The notes beneath the pieces are model-generated. The model was not told where the DNA came from. It ran no database searches and saw only the letters and a program-made list of their open reading frames with translations. A stretch of 56,458 nt of DNA from NCBI GenBank assembly GCA_022750335.1, contig JAKIVX010000010.1:1-56458 (forward strand). The letters run 5' to 3'. This DNA is from Thermoplasmata archaeon. Lineage in GTDB: Archaea > Thermoplasmatota > Thermoplasmata > Lutacidiplasmatales > UBA184. The stretch's first letter is position 1. Each line of letters opens with the position of its first letter. This document shows, in pieces, positions 42,306-50,724 of this stretch. A program made the translations under genes and the position numbers.

Positions 42306-43694
42306 CTAGTTTTTGGCGGCCGCAGCTCCGAGCGGCGGCGGCGGGCTCGTTCTCGAGGGCCAAAGGTAGAACAACCAGGGCTTCGGATTCGGATCGTCGC
42401 GCACCAGGAGCCATACCAATTGCGCCAGGGCGACCGTCACGAGAACCGAGAGGATGTCCAGAAGGTCGTAGCGGATCTGGCCGCCGACCGGTGAGAGGTC
42501 GAATGCTTGCACGATCGTGAACGCTTGGGGGTCCGCTGGGGCCGCGAACCAAATCCCGAACATGTTGTTGATCAGAAGGAACGCGGAGGCCACCCCCACC
42601 AGGTAGTAGAGGAATCGACGGCGCTGGGGATGGAGAGTATAGACGTCGGCCACCAACAGCGCGAACGGGTAGAGGAAGTACTGCTCATTGAGGCCCCACC
42701 GGACGAGTAGGAAGGCAGCCATGATGAGTAGGAGAGCGCGCAGCTCTTGGCCGGGGGAGCCGGTTCGGACCCACCGGGCGGCAACCCAACCGGCGAGCAC
42801 GCACGCCGGGATCCATAGGTCGTTGAGGGCCGTGTAAAGGAAAGGGATTGGACGGAGGGGATTGGAGATGACTGCGAGACCGAACAGGCGGGCGTAATTC
42901 ATCCCACCGCCCCCACCCCCCGCTTCCGAGGTCGAGGTGGCAACGACCCCACCGAACCCCCATCCCGCCACCACGAACGCGAGTACGGTCAGCGCCGCGG
43001 CGAGCGGAAGGGCAACGAGCGGCCACAGACGTCGCCAGCCCCTTTGGCGGAACAGTTCGAACGGGAGAAAGATCGCCGTGATCCACTTGATGAAGACACC
43101 GAGCCCCCAAGCGATGCTCCGCGTGGCCGCTCGGGCTTCCGCCAGAAGGAGTACCGCGAGGAGCAAGGCGTTCGTGACCGGGTCGAGCTGCCCCCAGATG
43201 GACCCGATGACGATGTCGTAGGGGAAAAACGACCAGAACGCGAGCGCCCCGACCGCCGCACGGAGGTCACCCGTTTCGCGAAGCACAAAGCGGTAGAGCA
43301 ACCACGCTGTCGCGATGTCCCCGGCAATGGGGCCCTGCTTCAGGAGGAAGTAGAGGAAGAACCGGTTCTGTCCCCCGATGTGCTCCCAGACCAGGTAAGT
43401 ACCCCCGAAGAGGTCGGGCCAGAACGGCAGGTAGGCGGCCGAGGGAAGGTCCTGGGAGGTGTAGCCGAAGCTGACCCCTGGGACTGGAGGCCAGGGTTGG
43501 GTGTAGGGATTGGCCCCGTGGGCGACCACGTACCCTGTGCGGATCCATATCTCAAAGTCGTAGGGGTGTCCCGTCCAGAACGAGAACGCCTCTCGAATCA
43601 AGAGCCCCAGGAGGAGGATCGTACCCGCCGTGGGCAGGGGCCGGTGGCAGAACCTCGTGAGCGTTCGCCCCACGCTACCTCTCCCCCCCACCAC
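42306..43694 (-). CDS. GT-C type glycosyltransferase, paralog of 39262-40722
   Basis: A 462-residue multi-pass membrane protein with about ten helices. The outer loop WTGHPYDFEIWIRTGYVVAHGANPYTQPWPPVPG is nearly the same as in the paralog and holds the candidate catalytic aspartate (YDFEIW). Other shared blocks are LYFLLKQGPIAGDIATA, FIKWITAIFLPFELF, GGMNYARLF, RWGLNEQYFLYPFALLVADV and FLLINNMFG. The pair flanks the GT4 gene at 41144, suggesting duplication inside a glycan locus followed by a change of acceptor or linkage. Confidence 0.75.
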   Translation of the reverse strand: MVGGRGSVGRTLTRFCHRPLPTAGTILLLGLLIREAFSFWTGHPYDFEIWIRTGYVVAHGANPYTQPWPPVPGVSFGYTSQDLPSAAYLPFWPDLFGGTYLVWEHIGGQNRFFLYFLLKQGPIAGDIATAWLLYRFVLRETGDLRAAVGALAFWSFFPYDIVIGSIWGQLDPVTNALLLAVLLLAEARAATRSIAWGLGVFIKWITAIFLPFELFRQRGWRRLWPLVALPLAAALTVLAFVVAGWGFGGVVATSTSEAGGGGGGMNYARLFGLAVISNPLRPIPFLYTALNDLWIPACVLAGWVAARWVRTGSPGQELRALLLIMAAFLLVRWGLNEQYFLYPFALLVADVYTLHPQRRRFLYYLVGVASAFLLINNMFGIWFAAPADPQAFTIVQAFDLSPVGGQIRYDLLDILSVLVTVALAQLVWLLVRDDPNPKPWLFYLWPSRTSPPPPLGAAAAKN

Positions 43695-43806
43695 CCTGTT
43701 CCGTCCAAAGGCTCGTCGCCGTCGGCGGGCGCGAGGCGCCCGGGGGCCGAGGCGCGACGGCTAGGGGTATTTGGCGAACTCCCGGCTGTGTACATCCGGT
43801 GCGAAC

Positions 43807-44808
43807 GTGGCAACCGGGACGATTCTAGGACCGGGATCTCCCCCGTCTGAGGTTCCCGGTGAGCCCGGCCCAGTCGACTCGAGCATTCGAACGAGCGCGG
43901 TGGTGTTTGCGTATGAAGAGGAAGCTGCGCTCCGGCGGTGCCTCCCCGCCCTCCTCCAAAGTTCGGTCGACGAAATCCTCGTCATGTACGGCGGAGATGA
44001 TGGCTCGCAGAGTTACCTCGAGTCGCTGCGGGACCCGCGCCTCCGTCTCGAGCGCGAAGCCTCGCGGGCCGGTAAGTGGAGGGCCTATAACCGGGCGATC
44101 GAGCGCGCCCGAGGCGACATCGTTTTCCTCATCTCGGGGGACATCTCCTTCCGGCCCTCGGTCCTCGACCTCCTGCGATCCCGATTCACCCCGGAGGTCG
44201 GAGTCGTCTTCCCCCGCGTCGTTCCGACGAATGTGCAAAACACGGTGAGTCAACTCGGGAACGCACTGTGGGACCTGCACGACCGACAGATCCTCGCCTG
44301 CTCCCGAGCCGGCCTCCCGATCCACGGTGGCGAACTCCAGGCTGTACGCCGCTCGCTTCTCGAGCCCATCGAGGGCGTTATCAACGAGGACGCCTATCTG
44401 TGCCTTCGCGCCCTCGAACGCGGCTACCGAGTAATGTACGACCGCGAGGCCGTCGTCTACAACACGGTTCCCGAGACCTTTTCCGACCTGCTCCGCCAAC
44501 GGCGGCGGGTGAACTATGGCCACCGCCAGCTATCTGCCGGGGGACGTGACCCATCGACGCTCGACCGGCTCATTTGGGTGCGGCCCGACCTGTGCCTGGG
44601 TGTGCTGGGCCGGGCGGTCGCCGATCGGCCCAAGAATGCCGTCCGGATTCCGCTCTTGGCCGCGGTCGAACTCGTCGCCTTGGTCCGGGGAAACCGCGAT
44701 TTCGCACGTGGAATCGACCACGGGCGATGGTCCCTGATTCGGTCGGGGAAGGGAGGTGCGTTTGCCGTCCCACCCGGAGAGCCGACGCACCGACTTTCGG
44801 ACGACTGA
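43807..44808 (+). CDS. GT2 family glycosyltransferase
   Basis: About 333 residues. A GT-A domain begins SAVVFAYEEEAALRRCLPALL. The usual D-D-G-S-x-D motif is replaced by VMYGGDDGSQSYLE; FLISGDISFRPSVL stands where the DXD is expected, and INEDAYLCLRALERGYRV is the acceptor-side ED motif. The C-terminus has the LLRQRRRVNYGHRQL block, a form of the (Q/R)xxRW motif of processive GT2 enzymes, but there is no clear membrane domain. GTG 43807 is chosen because a TATTT element near 43768 suggests transcription from about 43794; TTG 43771 is the longer alternative. Confidence 0.75.
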   Translation: MATGTILGPGSPPSEVPGEPGPVDSSIRTSAVVFAYEEEAALRRCLPALLQSSVDEILVMYGGDDGSQSYLESLRDPRLRLEREASRAGKWRAYNRAIERARGDIVFLISGDISFRPSVLDLLRSRFTPEVGVVFPRVVPTNVQNTVSQLGNALWDLHDRQILACSRAGLPIHGGELQAVRRSLLEPIEGVINEDAYLCLRALERGYRVMYDREAVVYNTVPETFSDLLRQRRRVNYGHRQLSAGGRDPSTLDRLIWVRPDLCLGVLGRAVADRPKNAVRIPLLAAVELVALVRGNRDFARGIDHGRWSLIRSGKGGAFAVPPGEPTHRLSDD

Positions 44809-44847
44809 GAATTTGGGGAAAAGGTTGGACCGGACCGACCGGCGCGT

Positions 44848-45294
44848 CTATCCGCAGCCGCAACCGCCGGAGCCGCATCCACAGCCCCCCGCGCTCTCCT
44901 CGTGGCCACCGTGGCCGGTCGAGGGAGCGTCGGAGGCGGTGATCTTGAATCCGGAAGCATTGAGCTCGGTGACGTAGTCGATCCGCGCGCCGTTCAACAG
45001 CTCGGCGCTCAGGTCGTCGACGACGATCTTGAACCCGTTCTCGGAGATGATCTGATCTCCGTTGCGAACTTGGTCGAAGGCCATCGCGAACGCGGGGCCG
45101 CCATGACCGCCGCCACTGCCGCATCCGCAGCCTCCGCCCTCCGATCCCGAGCCGCAGCCACCACCGCAGCCGCCGCCTCCACCGGACTGGACGAAAACGC
45201 GGACCGCTGTGCCGGCCTTCTGGCTCTTGATGAGGTCCCGGACCTGGTCCTGCGCTTCTTTCGACACTTCCAATTTTATCGAACTATCCGTCAT
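44848..45294 (-). CDS. A-type Fe-S carrier (HesB/IscA-like) with Gly/Cys-rich insertion and tail
   Basis: A 148-residue relative of IscA/ErpA. The core is recognisable: KLEVSKEAQDQVRDLI, VRVFVQSGG, then PAFAMAFDQVRNGDQIIS, GFKIVVDDLSAELLNGARIDYV and ASGFKI. Between the first conserved Cys position and PAFAMAFD lies an insertion of about 24 residues (about 43-66) made almost only of Gly, Ser and four Cys, with one His. The tail repeats the theme (GGCGCGSGGCGCG). In all there are eight cysteines against three in the canonical protein. Extra cluster or metal binding (Fe, Zn or Cu) is likely. GGAGG lies nine bases before the ATG and TATAAA at 45343-45348 would give its own promoter. Confidence 0.8.
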   Translation of the reverse strand: MTDSSIKLEVSKEAQDQVRDLIKSQKAGTAVRVFVQSGGGGGCGGGCGSGSEGGGCGCGSGGGHGGPAFAMAFDQVRNGDQIISENGFKIVVDDLSAELLNGARIDYVTELNASGFKITASDAPSTGHGGHEESAGGCGCGSGGCGCG

Positions 45295-45342
45295 ACCAGG
45301 GGCCCTCCTTGGACAACCCCAAATTGCACACGCCGACGCATG

Positions 45343-45348
45343 TATAAA
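45343..45348 (-). promoter_or_regulatory. TATA box of the Gly/Cys-rich A-type carrier
   Basis: Minus-strand TTTATA predicts transcription from about 45319, a leader of about 25 bases containing GGAGG (45304-45308). Confidence 0.4.
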
Positions 45349-45379
45349 GACCCGGTTGCGGGCGGGTGGGTTGCGGAAA

Positions 45380-45712
45380 CTAGGCGGAGAAGGACTTCCC
45401 GCAGGAGCAGGATTCTTTCGCGTTCGGGTTGTAGATCTTGAACCCGGAGGCTTCCAGGCCGAGCAGGAAATCGACCTTCACTCCCTGGAGGAGGGGCGCA
45501 CTGGCCTTGTCGACCACGACCGTCAGTTGGGGGTCCTGGAAGGCGACCTCGTCTCCCGTCTCTTGCTTGTCGAACGACATGCCGTAGGTAAGGCCGGAGC
45601 AACCGCCCCCCTGGACGAACAGACGCAGGGCCGCGCCGGGGGCGGCGTGCTGCTTCTCCATGATCTTGACGACCTGGTCCCGCGCCGCGGGAGTAACTTC
45701 GATGAGCCCCAT
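45380..45712 (-). CDS. A-type iron-sulfur cluster carrier (IscA/ErpA/HesB family)
   Basis: A 110-residue canonical A-type carrier with all three ligand cysteines: C38 in QGGGCSGLTYG and C102/C104 in KESCSCGKSF. It would receive Fe-S clusters from a scaffold and deliver them to target enzymes. It lies upstream of the Gly/Cys-rich relative on the same strand, 85 bases apart. A TTTTACT element about 35 bases upstream may be its promoter. Nearby Fe-S clients could include the Cas4-like nuclease at 47695, but that is only proximity. Confidence 0.92.
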   Translation of the reverse strand: MGLIEVTPAARDQVVKIMEKQHAAPGAALRLFVQGGGCSGLTYGMSFDKQETGDEVAFQDPQLTVVVDKASAPLLQGVKVDFLLGLEASGFKIYNPNAKESCSCGKSFSA

Positions 45713-45796
45713 GAGATTCTCGACCCAACTAGGCCCCGAATCCAGTAAAAGACTTGCTGACGCGGTGGAAACCGTATCACGGCCCTCCCCCGGGGC

Positions 45797-45803
45797 TTAT
45801 TTA
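45797..45803 (+). promoter_or_regulatory. TATA box of the glutamine amidotransferase gene
   Basis: TTATTTA is centred 27 bases before ATG 45827, fitting a leaderless transcript. Confidence 0.5.
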
Positions 45804-45826
45804 CGGGGTCGGGGTGGGCGGGGGCC

Positions 45827-46696
45827 ATGTGTCGACTTTTGGGAATGCTGGCGGCCGAACCTCAGAGCGCGGAGCACTGGTTGGTCCGATCCGACCGTTC
45901 CCTCCTAGCCCAATCCAACGCCTCGCCCGAGACCGCCCAGAAGGACGGCTGGGGCGTCGGATGGTTTGACGAGCACGGACGCTCCCGCGTGGAGCGGGGC
46001 ACCGGAGGGGCGTTCGAGGACGGGGAGCGGGAGCGGTTCGTCCGAACAGCGGCGGTCGCGAACGGTACTCTGGTCCTCGGTCACCTGCGTCATGCGAGTA
46101 ACCCTCTGAACCTGACCCGGGAGCAGCTCATCGGGGCCCTCAACTCCCAACCGTTTGACACCCATACCTCCCTCTTCGTCCACAACGGGGCCATCCCGTT
46201 CCCGAACGAGACCCGTCCCTTCCTCGGAGTCCATGAGAAGGAAGTGAAAGGCGTCAACGACAGCGAGGTCCTGTTCCACCTCATCCAGCGCCACAACCAG
46301 GAGATGAACGACCCGCATCGCGCGTATGTTCGCGCGGTCGAAGACCTCATCCGGATCTGGGTGGCCGTGGGCCGGCCCCTCGAAGCCCCCTATTCCGGGC
46401 TCAATGTCCTCTACTCCACGAGCCCGAACGAACTGTGGGCGTTCTGCCTCGCGCGGGGGGACCACGGTTGCGGCCTCCTGGATACGGGGCGTCCGTACTA
46501 CGAGATGACCTACCACGACGAGCCCCACCGCCTGATCGTCGGCAGCGAACCGTTCGACGGGATGCCCGGGGGGTACTGGAAGCCTCTTCCCTCGGGCACC
46601 TACCTCCACGCGAGGAAGGTCGCCGAGCGCGTCGTGGTCGAAGTCGCTCCGCTCCCGGAATTCACCTTACCCACCCCATCGCTCGCACACGCGTAG
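45827..46696 (+). CDS. Type-2 (Ntn) glutamine amidotransferase, YafJ/EgtC-like
   Basis: A 289-residue class II amidotransferase domain without a synthetase partner. Cys2, exposed when Met1 is removed, is the nucleophile (MCRLLGMLAA). Other family signs are QKDGWGVGWFDEHG, VLGHLRHASNPL, LFVHNGAIPFPNE, VNDSEVLFHLI and the late LIVGSEPFDG. It hydrolyses a gamma-glutamyl amide, either glutamine or a gamma-glutamyl metabolite as in EgtC; the substrate is not evident. A leaderless promoter lies just upstream, so it is transcribed apart from the divergent Fe-S carrier. Confidence 0.88.
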   Translation: MCRLLGMLAAEPQSAEHWLVRSDRSLLAQSNASPETAQKDGWGVGWFDEHGRSRVERGTGGAFEDGERERFVRTAAVANGTLVLGHLRHASNPLNLTREQLIGALNSQPFDTHTSLFVHNGAIPFPNETRPFLGVHEKEVKGVNDSEVLFHLIQRHNQEMNDPHRAYVRAVEDLIRIWVAVGRPLEAPYSGLNVLYSTSPNELWAFCLARGDHGCGLLDTGRPYYEMTYHDEPHRLIVGSEPFDGMPGGYWKPLPSGTYLHARKVAERVVVEVAPLPEFTLPTPSLAHA

Positions 46697-46728
46697 TTTA
46701 GCTTCCTCCCGCGGTCGAGGAGCCGATC

Positions 46729-47628
46729 GTGCCGAGCGAGATGCTCTCCGGCCCCGACCTGGGTGGAGGCTACCTCCACCAGTTGACCCTCGACCGAAAC
46801 GGGGAAGCGACCACCTATACCTACCACGCGCAGGAGGGAGGCCAGGACGCGGGGGGTCCGCCGATCGGCTCCCTCGACAGACTCGGTTTCGCTCACCCGG
46901 CCGACGCGTGCCAGTTCGGAGGCCCCCGATGCTGGCATCGTCGCTTCCTCCTTCCGTTCACCGACCTGCCCAAGGTGCGTCTCGCGTACAACCGGTTCCG
47001 GTTCGTCCTCGAGACGATGCTGAACCAGGTCCATGGGGGCGCTCCCGTCGGGATCGACGCCGCGCTAGCCGAACTGGTCCGGCGTATCGGCCCGACGTTG
47101 AGGACCGAAGGAATAGAGTGGTTCATCGGCGGCTCGACCGCCTCGCGCCTCTTGGGAGCGACGCTCTCACCGAACGATATCGACCTCGGAACTACCCGGG
47201 CGGGCGTGGACCGGATCGCCCAGCTGATCCCGGAGTATCTTATCGAGCCGCTCGCGCCGACGGACTGGCCCCCGCACGGGATCGTTCGAGGGGCCCGCGC
47301 GTTCGTCGGTACGTTCCGAGACGGTGCGAGAGTGGAGTGGTCCGTTCCGATCGAACCGAACTCGGCGGTCCGCTCGGACGAGTGGGGGGAGGGTCCCACC
47401 GGGGTTCGGACGCTCGAGGTCCTGCTGGAAGGGATCACGTTGCGAGTGAGCCGCCCCGAGTATGGCCTCGTCCGGAGTGCCGAGCACCGCGCGACCGCCC
47501 GCGTGACGGCGGTCACCGAGCTCATCCGAAAGGTCGGGCCGGACCTCGAGCTGCTACGCCGCGTTCTCGCGACCTCCTCCCTCGGGTCGGCGGAGCGCGA
47601 CGCGCTCGTACGGTCGGTCGAGGTATAA
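46729..47628 (+). CDS. Nucleotidyltransferase-fold protein, hypothetical
   Basis: A 299-residue protein in two parts. Residues about 55-105 hold GFAHPADACQFGGPRCWHRRF and an amphipathic helix. Residues about 115-290 look like a nucleotidyltransferase: FIGGSTASRLLG (the G-G/S motif, residues 133-136) followed by NDIDLGT with D150 and D152 as the metal-binding pair, and GTFRDGARVEWSV as a possible third carboxylate strand. This resembles the MNT/AbiEii-like superfamily and could transfer a nucleotide to protein, RNA or a small molecule. GTG 46729 follows GAGGAG; ATG 46741 is possible. It lies 32 bases after the amidotransferase gene, perhaps with its own TATA (46695-46703). Confidence 0.6.
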   Translation: MPSEMLSGPDLGGGYLHQLTLDRNGEATTYTYHAQEGGQDAGGPPIGSLDRLGFAHPADACQFGGPRCWHRRFLLPFTDLPKVRLAYNRFRFVLETMLNQVHGGAPVGIDAALAELVRRIGPTLRTEGIEWFIGGSTASRLLGATLSPNDIDLGTTRAGVDRIAQLIPEYLIEPLAPTDWPPHGIVRGARAFVGTFRDGARVEWSVPIEPNSAVRSDEWGEGPTGVRTLEVLLEGITLRVSRPEYGLVRSAEHRATARVTAVTELIRKVGPDLELLRRVLATSSLGSAERDALVRSVEV

Positions 47629-47694
47629 CCCGGGCACGAACGACGTGCCGGTCGAGCCCTAGCTTCATAGCCCCCTCCGGCCGAGCGAGCCCCG

Positions 47695-48495
47695 ATGCTC
47701 GCACCCCAGACGACGCCGGTGACCGAGGCGCTTACGCCGCATGACCTCGTGACCTACTTCCGCTGCCCGCACGAGATGGAACTCTCTCGGGCGAACCACC
47801 ACCGACAACCGGATGGAGCGCTCGGCAACATCCGAACTCCTGAGCACGTCGTGCCCCTCCGGCACTCACCCCTCTTTGCCCCTCCCCTCGGCCACCTCAT
47901 CGTCAACGAGGGCCGGCTCGACCTCACGGAGAAGGACATCCTCGTCTACGAGGACTCCGGCGAGGACGACCTCCCGGTGCTGTTCCCTCCGGAACGGGTC
48001 CGTCCCGATATCCGATTCTCGGGTCCCCGCTCCACGCTCGCCGACCCCGAGCTCGGGCTGCGCGGACGGCCGGACCTCATCATCCAGCGCGCGGACGGCT
48101 CGCTCGTACCGGTCGAGTACAAGGAGACGCACCTTTTCGTGGGGTACCACGAGGCGCACGGACGGATGTTCGACACCGTCCAGGTCGTGGCGGAGTGCCG
48201 GCTCGTCGAGGCGGCGTTCGGAAAGAAAGTCCCCTACGGGATCGTCCTTTACGGCGACCAGGCGGGCAACGGTCAGCGCGAAGGCTGGGTCCGGATCCCG
48301 TACGGGGAAGCGGAGCAGAGCTGGCTCCGGGTGGCCCTGCGCCAGATCCGTGAGGACGCGGAGCGCGCCCCCGTCCCCGCCGAGCGCAACTGCGGCGGCT
48401 GCGAGCCGAACGCAGAGGGGTTGTGCAAGTTCGCGGCGGCCCGGTACGAGGGCCCGCACCACCACCAGACGTTCTTCACGAGCCGGCGGACGTAG
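47695..48495 (+). CDS. Cas4/RecB-like PD-(D/E)XK nuclease with Fe-S cysteines
   Basis: A 266-residue protein with a Cas4/AddB-type Fe-S nuclease layout. C24 (YFRCPHEMEL) lies near the N-terminus and C233, C236 and C244 (NCGGCEPNAEGLCKF) near the C-terminus, the four-cysteine arrangement that holds a 4Fe-4S cluster. Nuclease residues are D127 (RGRPDLII), E141 and K143 (VPVEYKE) and Q163 (TVQVVAEC). Such enzymes are exonucleases in CRISPR adaptation or DNA repair. No CRISPR array or cas gene is in the window, so it is a stand-alone form. A TTCATA element 27 bases before the ATG suggests a leaderless transcript. Confidence 0.8.
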   Translation: MLAPQTTPVTEALTPHDLVTYFRCPHEMELSRANHHRQPDGALGNIRTPEHVVPLRHSPLFAPPLGHLIVNEGRLDLTEKDILVYEDSGEDDLPVLFPPERVRPDIRFSGPRSTLADPELGLRGRPDLIIQRADGSLVPVEYKETHLFVGYHEAHGRMFDTVQVVAECRLVEAAFGKKVPYGIVLYGDQAGNGQREGWVRIPYGEAEQSWLRVALRQIREDAERAPVPAERNCGGCEPNAEGLCKFAAARYEGPHHHQTFFTSRRT

Positions 48496-48535
48496 CGGTC
48501 CCATCGCGTCCGAACCGGCCCGCGCGGGCGTCCGT

Positions 48536-50596
48536 CTATATGTATTCTTGCGCGGCGCCGGGGCCGAGCGTGCCGTACGCCTCGAAGCGGAACGACTGCT
48601 TGATGATGTTCGCGATCGGGAAGAACGGGATCCAGAGCCAGACGTCCTTCCGTCCGATCTTGGCGAGATAGTAGCCGATCGGGATCGCCCGGATCAGGAT
48701 CGCGACCAGGAAGAGCGCCGCGGTGAACGCGAGCGCCGGAACCCCGAGGACGACGATCAGGACCGCGAGGTAGAGGTAGACCAGGCTGCGGACCCCGGAG
48801 CGCATCAGCAGCAGGAACCAGAAGAACACCGACATGCCACAGTACTCCGGCGTCGGACCGAAGAGCGAAACGTAGTGCTGGCCGTTGGCCATCAGGATGC
48901 CCCGGCCCCAGCGGACCCGCTGCTTGCGCAGCGCGTCGTAATCCTTCGGTACGTCCTCGAAGGCGAGCGAGCCGAACTCGATCCGGATCCGGTAGCCGAG
49001 CCGCTGGACCCGCATCGCGATCTCGGTGTCCTCGCCGTTCCACGGTACCCACCCGCCCAGTTCGACGAGGTCCGTGCGGCGGAAGGCCGAGAACAGGCCG
49101 TCGATGACTTCGGCGGAGCGGGTGCCCATGTTCGCCGGGCGGAGCAGGTAGTGCATCCACGCGACCTCGAGCGCCCGTAGCTTTCGCGTCCACCCTCCGC
49201 GCTGGTAGGGGTGCAGGGCGCCCTGGACCCCGCCGACCGTGGGGTCGGCGAAGTGGCGCATCATCTCTCCAAACCCTGGCGTCTCGGAGAGGTGGGTGTC
49301 GGCGTCGATCCGGAGGACGATCTCGTGCCGGGCGAGCGCGAGGGCGCCGTTGAGTGCGTTGGATTTTCCGCCGTGCGGCAGGTCGACCACGGACCCGGTC
49401 GCGTGCTGGAGCTTCGCGATCGCCGCCCGGGCCAGCTCGAGGGTCCGGTCGGTGGAGCCGTCGCACCCGACGATGATCTCGACGGGACCCGGATAGTGTC
49501 CGACCGCCTTGTCGGCGGCGGCCACCGTCTCCGTGATCCACTCCTCCTCGTTGTAGGCCGGCATTACGATCGAGACCGATGGGTGGTACGCGGAGAGCGG
49601 CGGGAGGTGGCTCCGCCGCACGTCGCGGGCATAGAGCGGATGCGCGATCGCCCCGAACAGGGTGAGGGCGAGCAGCGGAACGAGCAGGAGGAGCGTGAAG
49701 GGAAGCAGGATCCCGCCCACGTTCAACAGCTCGGAAACCGTGACGACGAGCACGAGGGAGACGAGGACGGAAAGAAGGCCGGTCGCGACGAAGAGCCGGA
49801 TCGCCCCCTTGTCACGGGGGAATCGGGCTGGCAGAAGTTGCGGCTTCGGGAGGTAGGTCGCGCAGAACGTGAGCATGACCATGAACAGGCCGCCCGTAAG
49901 TGTCCGGACGAGGAGGCCGAAGTCGCGGACCTCGCGCCCCGGCACCGTGAAGAGGAGGGCATCAAAGAAAACCTCCATCGCGACGTAGAACAGGATCAAC
50001 CCGAGCGCGAAGGCGCGGCGCTTAGCCGAGTGGTGCGGGCGACCGAAGAGGAGACCGCTCGCCGCGACGAACGCGATCATCGCGGCGAGGTACATCGGGA
50101 AGATGTAGTCCGGCACGTCCAACGCGAACGCCCCCACCGTGTAGATGCCGGGCCAACGGAGGGGCCAGTAGAGGAACACCCCGGCGAGCGCCACGAGGTG
50201 GTCGTAGTGGTTGAAAATCTGGCCGTAGTAGTACAGCAGGAGGAAGGCCACGGCCGCGAAGATCGCGACCAGCGCGATCACGAACGCACGGGCCCGGGGG
50301 AGAGGGAGCGACGGCGCTTCTCCGGCGCCCTCCATCGGGATCTCCACGACCCCCTCCTTCCGGTAGACGCGCACCATGGCCACCGCCTCGGTGGGGGGCG
50401 CTGGGCTCTCCGGCGCAGGGGCCTCTTCCCAAGGCCAACGCGCGGACATCCGGACCGTGCCGGGGCCGTCCGTGGTCGGTCGCTCGGAGAGCCAGGTCAC
50501 ACCGAGAAAGACGAGGACCCCGAACACGAGACCGCAGAAGATCGCTCCGAGCGGGAGGTTGTAGTCACGCCCGAACTTGGAGAGAGGACCGAGCAC
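48536..50596 (-). CDS. Membrane-embedded processive GT2 glycosyltransferase
   Basis: A 686-residue protein with about ten membrane helices around a cytosolic GT-A domain (about residues 340-560): SVSIVMPAYNEEEWI, IIVGCDGSTDRT, LRIDADTHLS (DXD), GLFSAFRRTDLVELGG with WNGEDTEIAMR (acceptor ED) and KQRVRWGRG (the Q/R-x-x-R-W motif). This is the plan of cellulose, hyaluronan and chitin synthase-like enzymes, so it may extrude a polysaccharide. The first canonical start is GTG 50596, but the same frame stays open upstream through a hydrophobic stretch to a CTG overlapping the previous stop as CTGA (50725-50728), so the true N-terminus may be 44 residues longer. Confidence 0.82.
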   Translation of the reverse strand: MLGPLSKFGRDYNLPLGAIFCGLVFGVLVFLGVTWLSERPTTDGPGTVRMSARWPWEEAPAPESPAPPTEAVAMVRVYRKEGVVEIPMEGAGEAPSLPLPRARAFVIALVAIFAAVAFLLLYYYGQIFNHYDHLVALAGVFLYWPLRWPGIYTVGAFALDVPDYIFPMYLAAMIAFVAASGLLFGRPHHSAKRRAFALGLILFYVAMEVFFDALLFTVPGREVRDFGLLVRTLTGGLFMVMLTFCATYLPKPQLLPARFPRDKGAIRLFVATGLLSVLVSLVLVVTVSELLNVGGILLPFTLLLLVPLLALTLFGAIAHPLYARDVRRSHLPPLSAYHPSVSIVMPAYNEEEWITETVAAADKAVGHYPGPVEIIVGCDGSTDRTLELARAAIAKLQHATGSVVDLPHGGKSNALNGALALARHEIVLRIDADTHLSETPGFGEMMRHFADPTVGGVQGALHPYQRGGWTRKLRALEVAWMHYLLRPANMGTRSAEVIDGLFSAFRRTDLVELGGWVPWNGEDTEIAMRVQRLGYRIRIEFGSLAFEDVPKDYDALRKQRVRWGRGILMANGQHYVSLFGPTPEYCGMSVFFWFLLLMRSGVRSLVYLYLAVLIVVLGVPALAFTAALFLVAILIRAIPIGYYLAKIGRKDVWLWIPFFPIANIIKQSFRFEAYGTLGPGAAQEYI

Positions 50597-50724
50597 GGGC
50601 GCGAGCCAGAGCGTGAAGGCGTGTTCGACCCCGGCGAGCCAAGTGAGGAAGGCTTGGAACCACGTGGGCCAGGAGGTTCGCGCGACGCCCGACGCACCGG
50701 CGCTTCCGCCGGCGAGGGCGCCCG

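Noticed and set aside
47695-48495. CRISPR-Cas locus around the Cas4-like gene
   Set aside because: No direct repeat array or other cas gene is visible anywhere in the window.
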